The translations under genes were made by a program, and so were the position numbers. From NCBI RefSeq assembly GCF_003171515.1, contig NC_089390.1, positions 9,304,274 to 9,368,273 of the forward strand: 64,000 nucleotides of DNA, in the 5' to 3' direction. Of this stretch, positions 31,801 to 43,548 are shown piece after piece. The notes beneath the pieces were generated by a model. The model did not search any database, was not told the origin of the DNA, and was given only the letters and a program-made list of their open reading frames with translations. Positions within the stretch are counted from its first letter, which is position 1, and the number at the start of each line of letters is the position of its first letter. Origin of the DNA: Pyrenophora tritici-repentis (taxonomy: Eukaryota; Ascomycota; Dothideomycetes; Pleosporales; Pleosporaceae).

Positions 31801-32930
31801 GGCCTGAAATGATGACTTTCCAAGTAGAAACTGAAGCCTGATTCTCTAGGCTGTCGGTAATTGACTGCGGCAACGACTCTAGGAATCAGATCAAGATTCC
31901 GAGGTATCTGTTCGGCCGATGGAATACTTCTGCTCATGTAGGCGCAGACATCCTCTATCGGCTGTCAGTTATCTGTGAATTCATCTTCGAAGAGTTCGGG
32001 TAAGTCTGCGGATGGGGTCTCAGGAACCACTAATTGCCATCGCACCTCAGTCTCCTCTACAGGAACGTTATCACGTCTATGTTAGTTGCGACGATTTAGC
32101 TCCTCTGGCTGCACAACTCTGCTTGGTCCTGTCTGCTTTAAGCTCGCTTGATCTCTGAAGAAGAATACGGGCTGCGATAGAAGCTCAATCACTGCGTACC
32201 CTTCAAGAGGCCCAATGTAAAAAGGCGGACCAGGCGTATCAGACAAAAGAGTAAAATTCGCATACGTGATGCCATTGACGGTGACTGAAGTCTCCCTCGG
32301 TAACTCAATGAAATACCCCAGTCTTTCGCTCTCATCAGCTGTTTCTTGGCGGATGAGTTGGATACGCGCGGTTTCTGGGCCCACGTTACTTGTCATGGGT
32401 CAGTATGTCATGGATTGATTAGATAATGGTACTCACACTACGAGTTCTCGATCTTCGCCCAACACCAAGATATCTTCTCCTACCGCTCTTGAAAGCACCA
32501 GCGCAGTGTTTTCATCTTCGCCAAAAAGTGCGCAGAGATTGTTGATATGATAAGGATCAGCTGGCCCATTCAGACTACTTTCTTTGATCGCGTTAAACAA
32601 GTCGCGCAATGATGCACTAGATCGATTTAGATCGGGATCGGCCAAGTCCTTGGATTTGGCTATTTGGTAGATTGGCGTCCGAAACTGAGCATCCGCGAGA
32701 GGCTCTTGCCCAAATGTGAGACCTTCAGGTGGCCGATTGTACAATGTCCGAGCGTATGCGGTGACGTGTCGATGGTCACGCTGTCCCTGCTTGTTCTTGG
32801 CTTTGGTCTTGAGTTTGGGTACGACCCAGTCGACACTGACTAGTTCGCCATCGTCTTGGGGGATTTTTGGAGCTGCTTTCTTTCCAGCCGAATTACTGCC
32901 ACTCGCGGCCTTTTTACCTTGAGACAACAT
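28869..32930 (-). pseudogene. Decayed gene with three Ulp1/C48-like cysteine-protease modules
   Basis: One minus-strand frame runs from ATG 32930 to about 29450, with stops but almost no indels. Stops near 32090 (TAA), 31967 (TGA), 31656 (TAA), 30243 (TGA) and 29753 (TAA) each sit one C-to-T or G-to-A change from a sense codon. A TGA near 32433 may instead lie in a 48-nt intron (GTGAGT donor, TACTGAC branch). Module 2 (30243-31637) keeps a full His-Asp-Cys set: EHHIVLLV, YVLDSM and QQPTTNECGYYSILNAW, with Cys near 30386. Module 1 has GSHYLVIARID and IMDPM but Ser in place of Cys (EASFTYTVLNAW). Module 3 has QSHTFLAIV, Asn in place of Asp (FLLNSS) and WQCGYHTVLNAW, with a frameshift at a C-run near 29450. 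Ulp1-type proteases cleave SUMO-like proteins; any role here is inference. The N-terminal 200 residues match nothing I know. Confidence 0.6.
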
Positions 32931-33804
32931 GTTGGTTTTCTTGGCGATGCAACAAAGTGGGGCGATCCAGTTCGTGAGGCAGGTGTGCCAGGAGGACCAC
33001 AAGTTGGAGGATCAGAGATTGAGGCTCGAAAGGAACGCAGAGAATATAAATCGTAAATCAGTACTCAGGGTATCAGCTCTTTGTTCTCCAAGGACAATAG
33101 CGAAATGCCAGATTTGTCTACATATTGCGTGCTGGCCTGGCTGGCAGGCAGAACAAAGAAACCTAGTGGGTGAGCGAAGCAACACAGCACCCACAATCAT
33201 AGCAAGTGTACATGCATGCAGCCTGTTCAATGAAGAAATATATATTTACAGCATGACTGATGTCTATTGATGAACCTTTGATGACAACCAAGTACAAAAT
33301 GAATCGTCTGAATGCCGTAGTGAATACCTAAATCTGAAGCAGACCAGAAGACTTCATAATTACGTTGTAATGGGTTTAGCTTGCACTTGGGTAGAATCAT
33401 ACGGGAGTCTCGAACAAAGAGGACTTTGATTGTGAATGAGCATATCTATTATGCGCACTATTGAATGCGTATCTTCTATCGTCTTACTCGTTGCAATGTC
33501 ATGACAGCATGAAAGAAAGTTGCCGTACTGTCGGCATATGCCGAGAGACATGGTCTCGATGTTGGTCTGTCTATTCGGCGCGACATTGTCCGCTGCATCT
33601 GTCCATCGGACAGGTATGCACAGCGCTGCACGCGCCTGCCCTTTCATCTGGTAAATTCTGGCGGCGTCTCAGTGCCTTGTCTTCCGCGACACGCCTTGCG
33701 ACTTGTATGTCGCGCTAACTAATCCCGACCCCTTGTGCGATCGCAAAGGCGGCTTTGCTCGAAGTGGGTTTCCTGCTTGTATCCTAAGGCTCCAGTCTCA
33801 TAGT
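32931..33804. other. Intergenic, no gene seen
   Basis: 5' flank of the Ulp1-like pseudogene and 3' flank of the bZIP gene. An upstream in-frame ATG at 33002 could extend the pseudogene by 24 codons. No repeats noted. Confidence 0.5.
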
Positions 33805-34908
33805 TCACATTGTGGCATGTTTCTGCGTGTACTTGTCCACCATGTCGTACACAGCTGTGTTGTTGATGTAGCAGTGCTGATCAGACGTACGGCATTCCAA
33901 ACTGGCCTCCATCTCTGGTACCATGTTCGATCGCATGGTGCGTATGATGTTGGCAGCATCGATGCATGACGAACTGTTGTAGTAGGAAGCTGGGTCTGCA
34001 GTGTAGGTATAGTCGCTTGTATAAGCCCAAGCGTTGTTATAAGGGCGCTCATAGGGGTAGTCATAGTGGGAATCCTCCGACTTGATCTCAGCGACTGACG
34101 GAGACATGGGCGTGGTGTAGAAGGCTGTAGGGTAGGATACTGGTGGTGGAGTGCTCACATTTGAGTACATAGACCCGGGGCTTGGCGTGTCGTTGCAACT
34201 GAAGGAGGTTGGGCGGGGCTGTGGGACGTCGATAGGCGTGACTGAGGGGATATGTCGAGGCATGGAAGCCGCCCTGATGTGTGAAGTCATGGGGGAGCTC
34301 GTCGAGGAAACCATGTTGGTGGTGGCGATCCTGCGTTCAAGCATGGCATTCAGTCTTGGTCCGGCAGTGATGTGGTCGTAGTGCCGATCTGATGCGCCCC
34401 CTAGTGCAGCGACGACTTCCGACTCGGACACTCCTCTTTCATGGAGCAACGCTCTGAGCTTCTTGTTTTCCTCCAGAACTTTCCTGGCTGCACTCTGGAT
34501 CTCCGAGGAGGCTTCAATGCCGATCTGTTCGTAGCTCCGCAACTTTGCCTCGAGCTCTTGCAGGTATTCCTTGCGTCGAGCACGTGAGCGGCCTGGTCAA
34601 GGGTTGTCAGTGATGGTGCAGAGACTAGAGAATGGAGGTTCCTGGCTTTATGCTTGGAATGGCATCGCAGACTGAACTGAGGCTGCGAAAGACACGAGGT
34701 GTCCCCGCTCTCCGGCGTCCATCACGTTGTACAAGCGAGGGGGGGGGGCGATCAACCGGAGATCTAAGCGTTGCATGTGAACAAAGGGTTGTACTCACGT
34801 TGGTTGTCTCGAATGCGAGCAAGGTTTTGAGCCTTTTGCTACGACTGGTCAGCAGTGTTTGTTGGTAGATGGAGCGATATATCATACAGAAACTCTGATG
34901 TCAGTCAT
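33805..34908 (-). CDS. bZIP transcription factor
   Basis: Three exons: 34888-34908, 34799-34838 and 33805-34592, 282 residues. Introns of 49 and 206 nt have donors GTATGA and GTGAGT and acceptors GTAG and CCAG, and phases agree across both. The first intron splits MTDIRVS from QKAQNLARIRDNQR. The second falls inside the basic region and joins it into NLARIRDNQRRSRARRKEYL, with the N-x7-R signature of bZIP proteins. A leucine-zipper-like coil follows (LEAKLRSYEQIGIEASSEI, then ENKKLRALL). The remaining 200 residues are Ser/Thr/Pro/Tyr-rich and probably disordered, with a C-terminal patch containing Cys. It should bind DNA as a dimer in the nucleus. The layout fits an uncharacterised fungal bZIP group; targets unknown. 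Confidence 0.85.
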
Positions 34909-35588
34909 GATGATAGGCTTAGGCACGAAGCAGAGGTGATGACCGAAACTGGGCAATGTGAAGATTGGATGAGCCGGTGTTTAGTTGCTTGATCATTCTG
35001 GGTAGAAGATGCTCGAGCACGATGGCATCACCTCGTCTTAAACCAGATGGATGTGCCATAGGCGCAAGAGACAGTGCGAGTGCCCAAAGCGCACTGCAGG
35101 CCTCATCCTAGCGACTCGGCGTTTGCAGGAGTGTAGGGGTGCATGCGAGAATATGCCTCGCCGCCCGTCCAGGGCTGCGGCGTGGGAGGGGCAGAGACGG
35201 GTCCAGAGGCTGGAATGTTAGACGGGGATAGTTTCGTAACATTACAAAGGCACGGGTCATGATGGTTCTTTGTCACCGAGCCTAGGCCGCATGCATCGTA
35301 GGCGTGCAGGGACCACTAGCGTGACGTTAGCGCCGGCTTCATGACTCAAAGTGCTTCTTTCAGCCTCAGCCTCCGAGATTGGCAAAAGAAAGAGTTTGTC
35401 GCAGTCACGACACCACATTGCACTATCGCCATCGTCCAGCGTCGCCAGCATCGCCCATCATCGCCGTCAGCAACTGGCGTCATCCACCCATCACTTCCTA
35501 TCAAGGACACGAACTCGCTATCGGCGCGCTCCGGACATCTGGAGAAACCTCGTGTCATTCGACAGGGATTCTAATAAGCATTCGCAAC
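34909..35588. promoter_or_regulatory. Bidirectional promoter between bZIP and AIG1-like genes
   Basis: 680 bp between divergent start codons at 34908 (minus) and 35589 (plus). No recognised element beyond short GC-rich motifs. ATGs upstream of 35589 in the same frame exist but the conserved protein begins at MAIGP. Confidence 0.45.
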
Positions 35589-36487
35589 ATGGCTATTGGC
35601 CCACGCATAACGGCACCATACACCGGACCCTTCAATCCCACGCGCTTTGTAACGTCCTGGATCCTCCCACCAGCCGTCCTTTTCGGTATACGCGCGCTAT
35701 TGGCGCTCTACGCCTTCACGACTCTATTCACCATCTTTGGATGGAACGGGGCCCATGGCAGGTCCGCCGAATCCCAGCATTCCTTCTCCTTCTTCACTGT
35801 CTTGACATATTGGGGGCTTGCGTTTTACTATGCCTTCTCTGCTGCGCATACTGGTAGCTACTGGCTTACTGGAGAACCCTTCTTGGCACGCTGGCCAAAG
35901 GCGCTTCAGATTGCGCATAGCATGTTTTACTCCACCATTGTAGTATATCCGTGGTTGGTCACCAGTAAGTTGCGACATAACGTAGTGTATATGTTTGAAT
36001 ACACAATTGCATTTCGTTTCATAAAATTATGAACTGACACAAACCAGTCGTGTACTGGGGACTTCTGGCGAGTCGTTTCCCTACAACCTTTGCCTTGTGG
36101 TCAAACACTTCCCAGCATGCCCTCAACTCTGCATATGCCTTTTTTGAAATACTATTCCCCCGCACGGAGCGGCTGCCTTGGTTGAATCTGATTCCAGTCA
36201 TCCTCCTTTTGGCCCTCTATCTTGGTCTGGCCTACCTCACACACGCAACTCAGGGATTCTATGTGTACCCCTTCCTCGATCTTCAAACACACTCGTCTGG
36301 TGTCGTGGCAGGATACATTCTTGGTATCTTGGTCGCCGCCATTATCATCTTTCTCATCGTCAGGTACCTCATCGCGTTACGCGTATGGGTCACCGAGACG
36401 AAGCTGGGCAAGAAGGGCAAGTTCTCCACACACACCAAGAACAGTACGGAAATAGATGGATTTCCATTGCAGAGCACACCAAAGTAA
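35589..36487 (+). CDS. FAR-17a/AIG1-like integral membrane protein
   Basis: Two exons, 35589-35964 and 36048-36487. The 83-nt intron has donor GTAAGT, branch ACTGAC and acceptor CCAG, and joins as ACC A / TC GTG. The product is 271 residues with about six hydrophobic segments, including VLFGIRALLALYAFTTLF, a SFFTVLTYWGLAFYYAFSAAH stretch, LNLIPVILLLALYLGLAYL and VVAGYILGILVAAIIIFLIV, then a basic, Lys-rich cytosolic tail. The animal relatives AIG1 and ADTRP hydrolyse fatty-acid esters of hydroxy fatty acids using Thr and His. Whether the fungal proteins do so is not shown. Start chosen at MAIGP because conserved sequence begins there. Confidence 0.8.
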
Positions 36488-39400
36488 CCGGCACATTCGA
36501 TTGCGCCACCCTTGTACGCCGGCAATCCGGCCGGTAATATTTGTTCCTTTCATTACAGTTCCAACACGCTTGCCTGTATGACGCTTGCCTGTATGTACAA
36601 TAACCTGCTAAATTCTCCGCATTTCTGGTCATCTTCAATCGTCATCGCGCATGCTCTATTTCTTGACACTGTCAGCCTCTACTCTTTAGTCTCTATATTG
36701 GCGAGGCTACCCACAGCCTAGGTCAAGCCCGTGTACTTCTAAGCGCGGGTCTTACCTGCCCCAGTGCTTTGCTTCTTCCTGTTCATTGCATACCGCTCGG
36801 GTAACTTAATGTAATATGAATTCGTCACCGAAGCCGGCCTGGCGCCGGGTACTGATTAGGCTTGAACCCTTGGGGGAAGCGAGCTTGGTCTGAGCAATCG
36901 GCCCGTCGCGTACGTATAACACACGATACATCTGGGACTGATAATGCCATCCCACATCCAGCCTCTTCGGTAGTCATGCTGAAGAAATGCTTTTGTTCAG
37001 GCTCTTGCACATTCCCACGTCGCCTTAGCTGTGGCTCTGATGTGGGATGCGTGGCTATCCTGCATGAGACCATTGGCGAGAGTCGGTCGCCACGAAGACA
37101 GCAGTACCCCACAATGTGCCCTGGCGTTGATCACACGTTACGTTTGATGCCCACCCATGGGTGTTGTGAGGGGTCGCAACGCTCGCCGAGCATTGATACA
37201 GTCGGCGGTTCATAGCCAATGGGTCGGCACACGTGAGCAACGCACAGCCAATCGATCGGGCCAGTGTCATTCAACCAACTACCAAGGCACACGTGAGATT
37301 TGGCAAAGATGAGACAAATATTCAATCAGGAATTAGGGTCGAGGGGTCGACGGCAGCTACGTATCACGGCAACGCATGGCGCCGCCGTCAGCCGCCGCGG
37401 AAATGGACGTAGAAGGCCATGTCGAGCTTCCAGAAGCATTCTGCTTCTAGCGTACCCCATGATGGGCGCGTTGGATGCACCGCGTATTTCGCCTAAACCC
37501 TCTGATGATTGGCTGCGCTTTTCTTAGACCAGGAAAATTTTGTTCTTAGTCGTATCTAAAAGCTTCGCACAATCTGCTTCCAGGGCAGGCTGACCGGGGT
37601 GCTATCTGCCGCGTCATATTCGTCTAAGGCAATATCGCTCGTGACAGCCACACGGTTCCTGCATACGAATCATGCCCAGTAATCCTGCAGGAAATTGTTT
37701 TAGGGAGTGTTGGGCATCCACTGCCTCCAAGGCCAGACGGCACTTACTAGAGAATAGTCTCTCGCATACTGTACATGTCACAGTGGCTTATCTTAGACTA
37801 GCCAGCAAGCGTTTGGTCGAGGACTGTGTATATGTAAGTTTGAAACACGTTCGCGTAGACCAAGTTGACGTTAATCCTGGGCATGTCAGTTTACAGTACG
37901 TTGGGGGTTTCAAGACCCCATGGGCTAGTAGTCAAGCCCTGAGATATAGCATGGTTGCTTTTCCATTTTAGTAGTTGAGCTCCGCGGATCACAACAAGGA
38001 CAAGTTGGCAGGGCATTCAGTATTGGTTGCCTAAGTTTGACCAAGCTGCCGCATCCATGGCTGTCTGGGCGTATCGTTGACGCAGCAGTAGGTATACTCG
38101 GCTCTGTACAAATCCACAAGGCCCTTCTCTGCACCTCCAAGCACACATTGTACACGCCAGCGCTAACTACGGCAAAACCTAGAAGACATTCGCTCCGGAT
38201 CCGACAAGCGGTGTAACTACGGTGCATGTCGGGTCCGCCCGGAGTTCTTTCATTGCGCTAGAAGCTTACTACCACACCGCGCACTTGCATAGACCCGGTT
38301 TTCCTCACCTCGCCAACCCTATGGAGACGGATTGGCACTTAGTTCCCTTGCGCAGGCTGTTGGATGCGCTGATCAGCTCCAAGCGCGGGAAGCAGGTCTC
38401 TTTCCTTGCGCTATACTTCCCTGTCTCACGTTCGGTCTGGGATGACACTACGGCGCAACGGCAAGTCGTTCAGGCTCTGCGTTGATCATCGATGGCTTGC
38501 AGTTCACCAGGATCGTGTTTCACAATCCTAAGACGGCAAGTCCGCGAATGCTTTGAACACGTGCGGAATGTTTGACGAAGTACCAAGGTGCTTACCACTG
38601 TCAAGTCCGCCTCGATTGGTTTGCTCGCTCCAGTGCAGACGGATGAATCTCCATGACTCTTCACGTACCGCAGCTTCCCGACGCCAGATATTACGATAGT
38701 CGTACCCCCAGCTCGATCCGCATACACTCGCCCGGTCGTCATGTTATCGCCAACCCCGCAATTAGCTAACGCAGCCACGTTGCGTTTGAAAGGGTTCAGG
38801 AATCCCCAGTATTTAGCGCATTCTAGGTCTACCTTCCGTTCCGTAAATTCTACCGCTACCGAGTGCAGTCGAGCGATCTTGTCACCAAATATGGATCCTA
38901 CTAAGCCTCACTTTGCGACATTATGCGAACGCGGAAAATCATTTGCCGTTGAGAAATTGGGCGCCAATTGTGCAATCACAAACATGGGCAGGCATGATTC
39001 TTCACCGTTGAACCCTTCACCAATATGCCGTCTATTAGGACCTTCAAACTCCCGAGCAAACCTTAAGAACCCTTGTATCCAGACACCCATGTTCAAGCAC
39101 GTTGCTATTGTCGCATTGACAGTGGCGTGAGCAACATCTGGGCCAACCAGCAGCGACGTAAACATGAACGAGCGTCCATGCGTACAGCGCGCTTGGGCAG
39201 ACATACTGCAACTTGCATCTCCATGCTGCGCTCCGTTCAAAAGCTGGCTCGTTCTTGCACCACGACCAGAATGTGTGTCCTGCGTCCTGCAGAAGTGATA
39301 CATGATACATGAGAAGTTTTGGGCCGCTAACGTAAGTACGTCAAATACTAGGCTGCATGAACAGGGCCGAGTCAGTAGCCTTCACCGATGAATGAGACCT

Positions 39401-39885
39401 GATTGCGGTGAGTGGTGCGTAACCGGAGCCTGGGTCGGGGTGAAGGTTCGACCGAGATGCTAAACGCTGAGATTGCCGCAATCGTTACGCATGGTCTTTC
39501 CTGGTGACGATCCGTAAACGACATGTAAACGACTAGTGAAACAGACTACACTGCAGCCGAGTGAATCGCGGCTGTCATGGGAGCAACGGCGCACTTGTCA
39601 CTGTCAGCTAGAGCCGACACTGCAGAAACACGATCAAGATACGAAGCCGCTGCGAACTTCTGTTGAATTAAACCAAGGCCTTACCAAACTGCTGCAAACA
39701 CATTTTGATATCTGAACAATGTACGCCACACGAATTTTTCAAGCGAAATCAGCGTACCAAACCAAAAGTCGCTCAAATAGGCAAATGTGCCGAGGTAAGT
39801 CTGTAGAGTAAACCTCCAGCTTGAAGTCTCGTCATCGAAGCATAACCAGCCTCACAAAGAAACTTAAAAAACGCCAAAACCAGCC
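36488..39885. other. 3.4-kb gene-free stretch
   Basis: Several short ORFs up to about 130 codons on both strands, none with splice structure, a recognisable domain or consistent codon use. No terminal repeats or transposase similarity seen. A TGACGCTTGCCTGTATG-like 13-base motif is duplicated at about 36575-36600. A non-coding RNA or diverged repeat is possible but unsupported. Confidence 0.45.
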
Positions 39886-41377
39886 ATGATCGAAGTAATT
39901 TACGTTGTCCGGCATGCAGTACGTATGAAGCTCAACCTCCGTCTGTACACCCACCCATGTGCTGCACATTACTCCACCCGCTGCGCCCACAAGAGAATCC
40001 GGGGAAGGCTCTTCCGTATTCCGCAGCTACTTTACGAACCACCCATCTGTCTCATACTATGTTTAACCCATCTTCACCGGACCTATCCTAGTTTCTCCAT
40101 GTAAATTGCATGAAAGTACCAATCTTCGAGCCGCGCCTTCACATGCTCCCGTTCCCGCTTCCCCTCCCGCCACATGCAAATCTCCACCACTTACCACACA
40201 TTCATCACAATACCATGCAATCTAACCGCTCATGTGCGCCATCTAGTTCCGCGCCAACTGGTCGGTCGATCCTCAAACAGGCGTGTACACGGCTTCAATG
40301 AAGACACCGACTGGCATACCCACTGACCCACCGCTGACATCCCACGGCGTGGATCAGAGCAAGGAATTGGCCGAGTATCTGAGCCATGTTGAGCCGGCTG
40401 TGGATCGCATCTACTCGAGTCCGTTCTACCGCTGCCTCCAGACGATAAAGCCGTTTAGCGACCAGCTATTTGAGCAGGGCAAGGCAAACGGGCTGATCAG
40501 GATCGATCGTGGGATCGGGTATGTTTGGCCAGTGACATGTGAAATAAGGGGGTGAGCAAATTTGTGCTGATATGACCAACACACAATAGCGAATTCTTCG
40601 GCCGCGCCCATTTTACCCATCCTACACCACCCCATCTCGAACTCTTGACTCCGCACTTTCAGAATCTGGATCTGGAGTATGAGTCTGTTCATCTGCCTGC
40701 GTCGAAAGGAGAGATGATTGTCGAACTCCATGAGCGTGTGAGGAAGGCACTGGACCATATCGTTGCCACCCTCGACAAGGACCCGGAGCAGCCGAAGAGC
40801 GTTCTGCTGTGCTCGCATGCCGCCACTATCATAGCAGCCGGTCGTGTGCTAACGGGACAGATGCCACAGAACCCTGATGAAGAGGACTTCCACTGTTACA
40901 CGGCGGGGCTATCCAAGTTTGTTAGGCGTTCGGCGGATCCCGAAAAGGGTGTGGCGGGCAACTGGGAGTGTGTGCTAAACTCTGAGACTTCTTATCTTTC
41001 GGGAGGCGCCGAGAGAGGATGGTGAGTGCAAATTTCCTTTGCTGTTATGTGGTCATTGCACGGGCGTTGGTGTGATCCCGCGTGGCGTGGTGTGCAGGTT
41101 CTTCCCGCATGAGGAAGGACTGTACAAACTCGGGGCCTACTACGTACTGTGGATGCAGTACTATGTCGGAGCTCCTTTGTATCCATTTGGTGGGATACGT
41201 CATACCTCACAATACCGAATCCCACTCCACCCTTGCCGACTTGCGAGGAACGCATACCATCCGGGAGTCATGTGACTAACGAGTGGACCATTCAGGCATT
41301 TCAACGGCGAAGAGAGTTTCGTGGATTTCTCAGACACTGGCATGAAGGGCGAGGGCGAAAACGAGTCGAAGCTCTGA
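39886..41377 (+). CDS. Histidine phosphatase (phosphoglycerate mutase) family protein, Tfc7-like
   Basis: Four exons: 39886-39918, 40247-40518, 40590-41021 and 41296-41377, 272 residues. Exon 1 encodes only MIEVIYVVRHA, carrying the catalytic His motif (RHA rather than RHG), so the 328-nt first intron is essential to the call. It resumes as FRANWSVDPQTG. Other family motifs: SSPFYRCLQT (phosphate-binding Arg), GEFFGRAHFTHPTPPHLE across intron 2 (GG / C GAA), and LLCSHAATIIAAGRVLTG, the second catalytic His. The last intron joins GAERGW to HFNGEESFVDF. This form resembles the PGAM domain of yeast Tfc7 (tau55 of TFIIIC) and related small fungal phosphatases; the substrate is not known. Intron 1 is long for this genome, so an extra exon cannot be excluded. 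Confidence 0.8.
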
Positions 41378-42398
41378 GTGTTGCATGGGAGCGCTGATGT
41401 GAGGATACACGGTCGTCGATGAAGGCATACACATAGATGCAACGAATATATCACGAACAACAACCCCAAAGATCACGGCCCAAATAACTCCCAAAAAAGC
41501 ATGTGAAAATCCCCATAAGCCCATCACACCACTCCGTCGCAGTCGCAAACCACACATCCGTGCGTCCGCCCTAACCCACGCCATCCATCGCATCCCCGCA
41601 CGCACATCCCGTTCGCATCATAATACTCCACCTTGGGCCCCAAACCTGAGTCTGGTAACATCGGATCGTATTAATCTGGGGGCTTAATGTATTGCGCAAA
41701 GCCCGCGCCGTTGAGTGTTTCGCCTTGAAATGAACCGGGAACGTGTGGTGCGCGCGGGATGTTTTGAACCCAGAGTTGAGTTCGCCGCGCCCGCCCGGGA
41801 TAAAGGAAAAGTAAGGATCATGATATATACTTAAGATATGATGATCGCCCGCCCATGTGGCGACTAGGGATGCGTGCGGGGTGCGTGCGGCGAGGTTTAA
41901 ACCGGGTATTTGGGTTGTTTTTCAGCCTTGTGGTGGTGATGGGTGTGTTGGATAGGATTCGGGATGGGTGGGGGGAAAGGGTGCATGTGAGGCCTGGGTG
42001 AGAGGGAAGGGGGGATGTGGTGTTTGCGTGCGAGAGAAAAGGGGCTGGCGATGGCGAGAAGGGCAAGAGATGGAAGGGTCTGATGAGGGCGGGAGTAGGA
42101 AGGAAGGTGAAGGTGAAGGTGGTTGCTACTACTGCTTGGGTCGGACGACCACCACCTGATCGCGTCGCGCGCCCCTCTACGACTTGATCCAACAATCTAC
42201 GCATCTCGAAATTCCTACAACGATTCTGAAATTCTCTCTGTTGCGCCTATACGTCGCGATATCCTTGTCCGAAAAAGTGCGAAGCCCCTCAAGGCCTCCT
42301 CGCAGTAAACTACCACCTGCGCCTCACAGCAGCCCTCCCCATCACCACCTCCACACCCTGCCCATTTATACACCTCGCACCATCCCTCCCATCCCAAA
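41378..42398. other. Intergenic, no gene seen
   Basis: 3' flank of the phosphatase gene and promoter of the tautomerase gene. The segment 41940-42120 is strongly G-rich on the plus strand. Short ORFs on either strand lack conserved content. Confidence 0.45.
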
Positions 42399-42896
42399 AT
42401 GCCCCACTACGAAATCCACAACAGCTACCGCGTCCCAACCTACAACAAGCGCAAACTCGCCGCAGACCTAACATCCCTCCACACCCGCCTCTTCGGCACC
42501 CCCAAAGAATTCGTAACCGTAACCTTCCACCGCACAACCGACTGGCGCATGAACCTGCAAATCCGCGCGCGCGAAACATTCTCAAACACGCAATTCATCT
42601 CTGTCGGCGGCCAAAAAGCTTGGACAAACACTATCATCTGCCACGCGACAGCCGGCGCCGAGTATAACAGGGCGAAGCTGAGGCAGCTTGTTATAGGGAT
42701 TGCGGTGGCGTGGAATTGGTACAGCAGGCCGTGGATTGTGGAACATTGGAGGGAGGATGAGTGGACGGATGTGAAGGGAATTATGGGGCCGGTGAAGGAT
42801 CGGAAGGCGTTGCATGAGGTTTTTGTTATGAGTGATGTGGCGGCTCATGTTGTTCCGAGTGGAGCTTGGGAGGATGTGGGGCAGGTGTGGGAGTAG
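42399..42896 (+). CDS. Tautomerase-like protein (cis-CaaD/oxalocrotonate tautomerase type)
   Basis: A single-exon, 165-residue protein. It begins Met-Pro (MPHYEIHNSYRVPTYNKR). In the tautomerase superfamily the Met is removed and Pro-1 is the catalytic base. The N-terminal layout is that of the long fungal tautomerase_3 type: a beta strand, a helix with KRKLAADLTSLHTRLFGTP, then FVTVTFHRT. A second half carries AGAEYNRAKLRQLVIGIAVAW and a Trp-rich IVEHWREDEWTDVKG tail. Likely a soluble enzyme of keto-enol or dehalogenase type; substrate unknown. The start is certain from the Pro-1 rule. A C/A-rich leader precedes it and there are no introns. Confidence 0.78.
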   Translation: MPHYEIHNSYRVPTYNKRKLAADLTSLHTRLFGTPKEFVTVTFHRTTDWRMNLQIRARETFSNTQFISVGGQKAWTNTIICHATAGAEYNRAKLRQLVIGIAVAWNWYSRPWIVEHWREDEWTDVKGIMGPVKDRKALHEVFVMSDVAAHVVPSGAWEDVGQVWE

Positions 42897-43041
42897 GTGT
42901 TGTGACGAGGTGTTTGTACGGGGATTGTGGTGGTGTGGTGATGGGAAGGAGGGTGCTTGCGTTTGGCTCTGACTTTGTAGCTGTATCTCCTTGAATCCAT
43001 CCTATCTCTCGAATAATCACCCTGGGGAGTGTGTAGCCAAT

Positions 43042-43548
43042 TCAATTGGTCTTTTTGCTTTCCTGTTCCGTTGCCATTTCTACATCGTCATCGTCATCCG
43101 CATGCATGCTCTCTGCAAATTCAATCCACTCGCTTATGCCTCTGACAAATATATCCCTATTCCCATCTACATCCCCTCCATGACCCCATACGACTACCTC
43201 ATCGAACTCGCCTACTTGTTCCGCAATCTTGACCTCTACAGGCATGCTCTCCTCAGGCTCAGCATCATCGCCTTCCTCACCCTCGTCATGCGAAGGCTGT
43301 GCTTGCGCCCGTTGTTGTGGTAATTGCTTATCGGTGATGTTTAGGACGGCGCCGGTGTAGTTTTCAGGAAGCGGAATCGACTTTCCGTAGAGGTGACGTC
43401 CACGAAAGTAGGCGTGCTGTGTGCCTTTCTCGTCGGTGGTTGGCTTCCAATATTGTTGAGTGGAGTTTATAGGGCCATTGTGGTTTATGCGGACGGGGAG
43501 AAGGTTGGGAGTGGCTTTTTGCGGTTTCGAGGGTTGGATGGACAACAT
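43042..43548 (-). CDS. RNH203: Ribonuclease H2 subunit C
   Basis: A single exon of 168 residues. The N-terminal third gives the RNase H2C fold signature: NLLPVRINHNGPIN, then YWKPTTDEKG, AYFRGRHLYGKSIPLPENYTG and AVLNITDK. An acidic linker (DEGEEGDDAEPEE) separates it from EVVVWGHGGDVD and the final WIEFAESMHAD helix. In the trimeric nuclear RNase H2, subunits B and C scaffold the catalytic A subunit, which removes ribonucleotides from DNA and RNA from hybrids. Longer than yeast Rnh203 (110 residues) but normal for filamentous fungi. It converges with the tautomerase gene, 145 bp away. Confidence 0.85.
   Translation of the reverse strand: MLSIQPSKPQKATPNLLPVRINHNGPINSTQQYWKPTTDEKGTQHAYFRGRHLYGKSIPLPENYTGAVLNITDKQLPQQRAQAQPSHDEGEEGDDAEPEESMPVEVKIAEQVGEFDEVVVWGHGGDVDGNRDIFVRGISEWIEFAESMHADDDDDVEMATEQESKKTN

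Noticed and set aside
38741..39130. ORF of 129 codons in the gene-free stretch
   Set aside because: No homology recognised, with overlapping ORFs in several frames of similar length, as expected by chance at this GC content.
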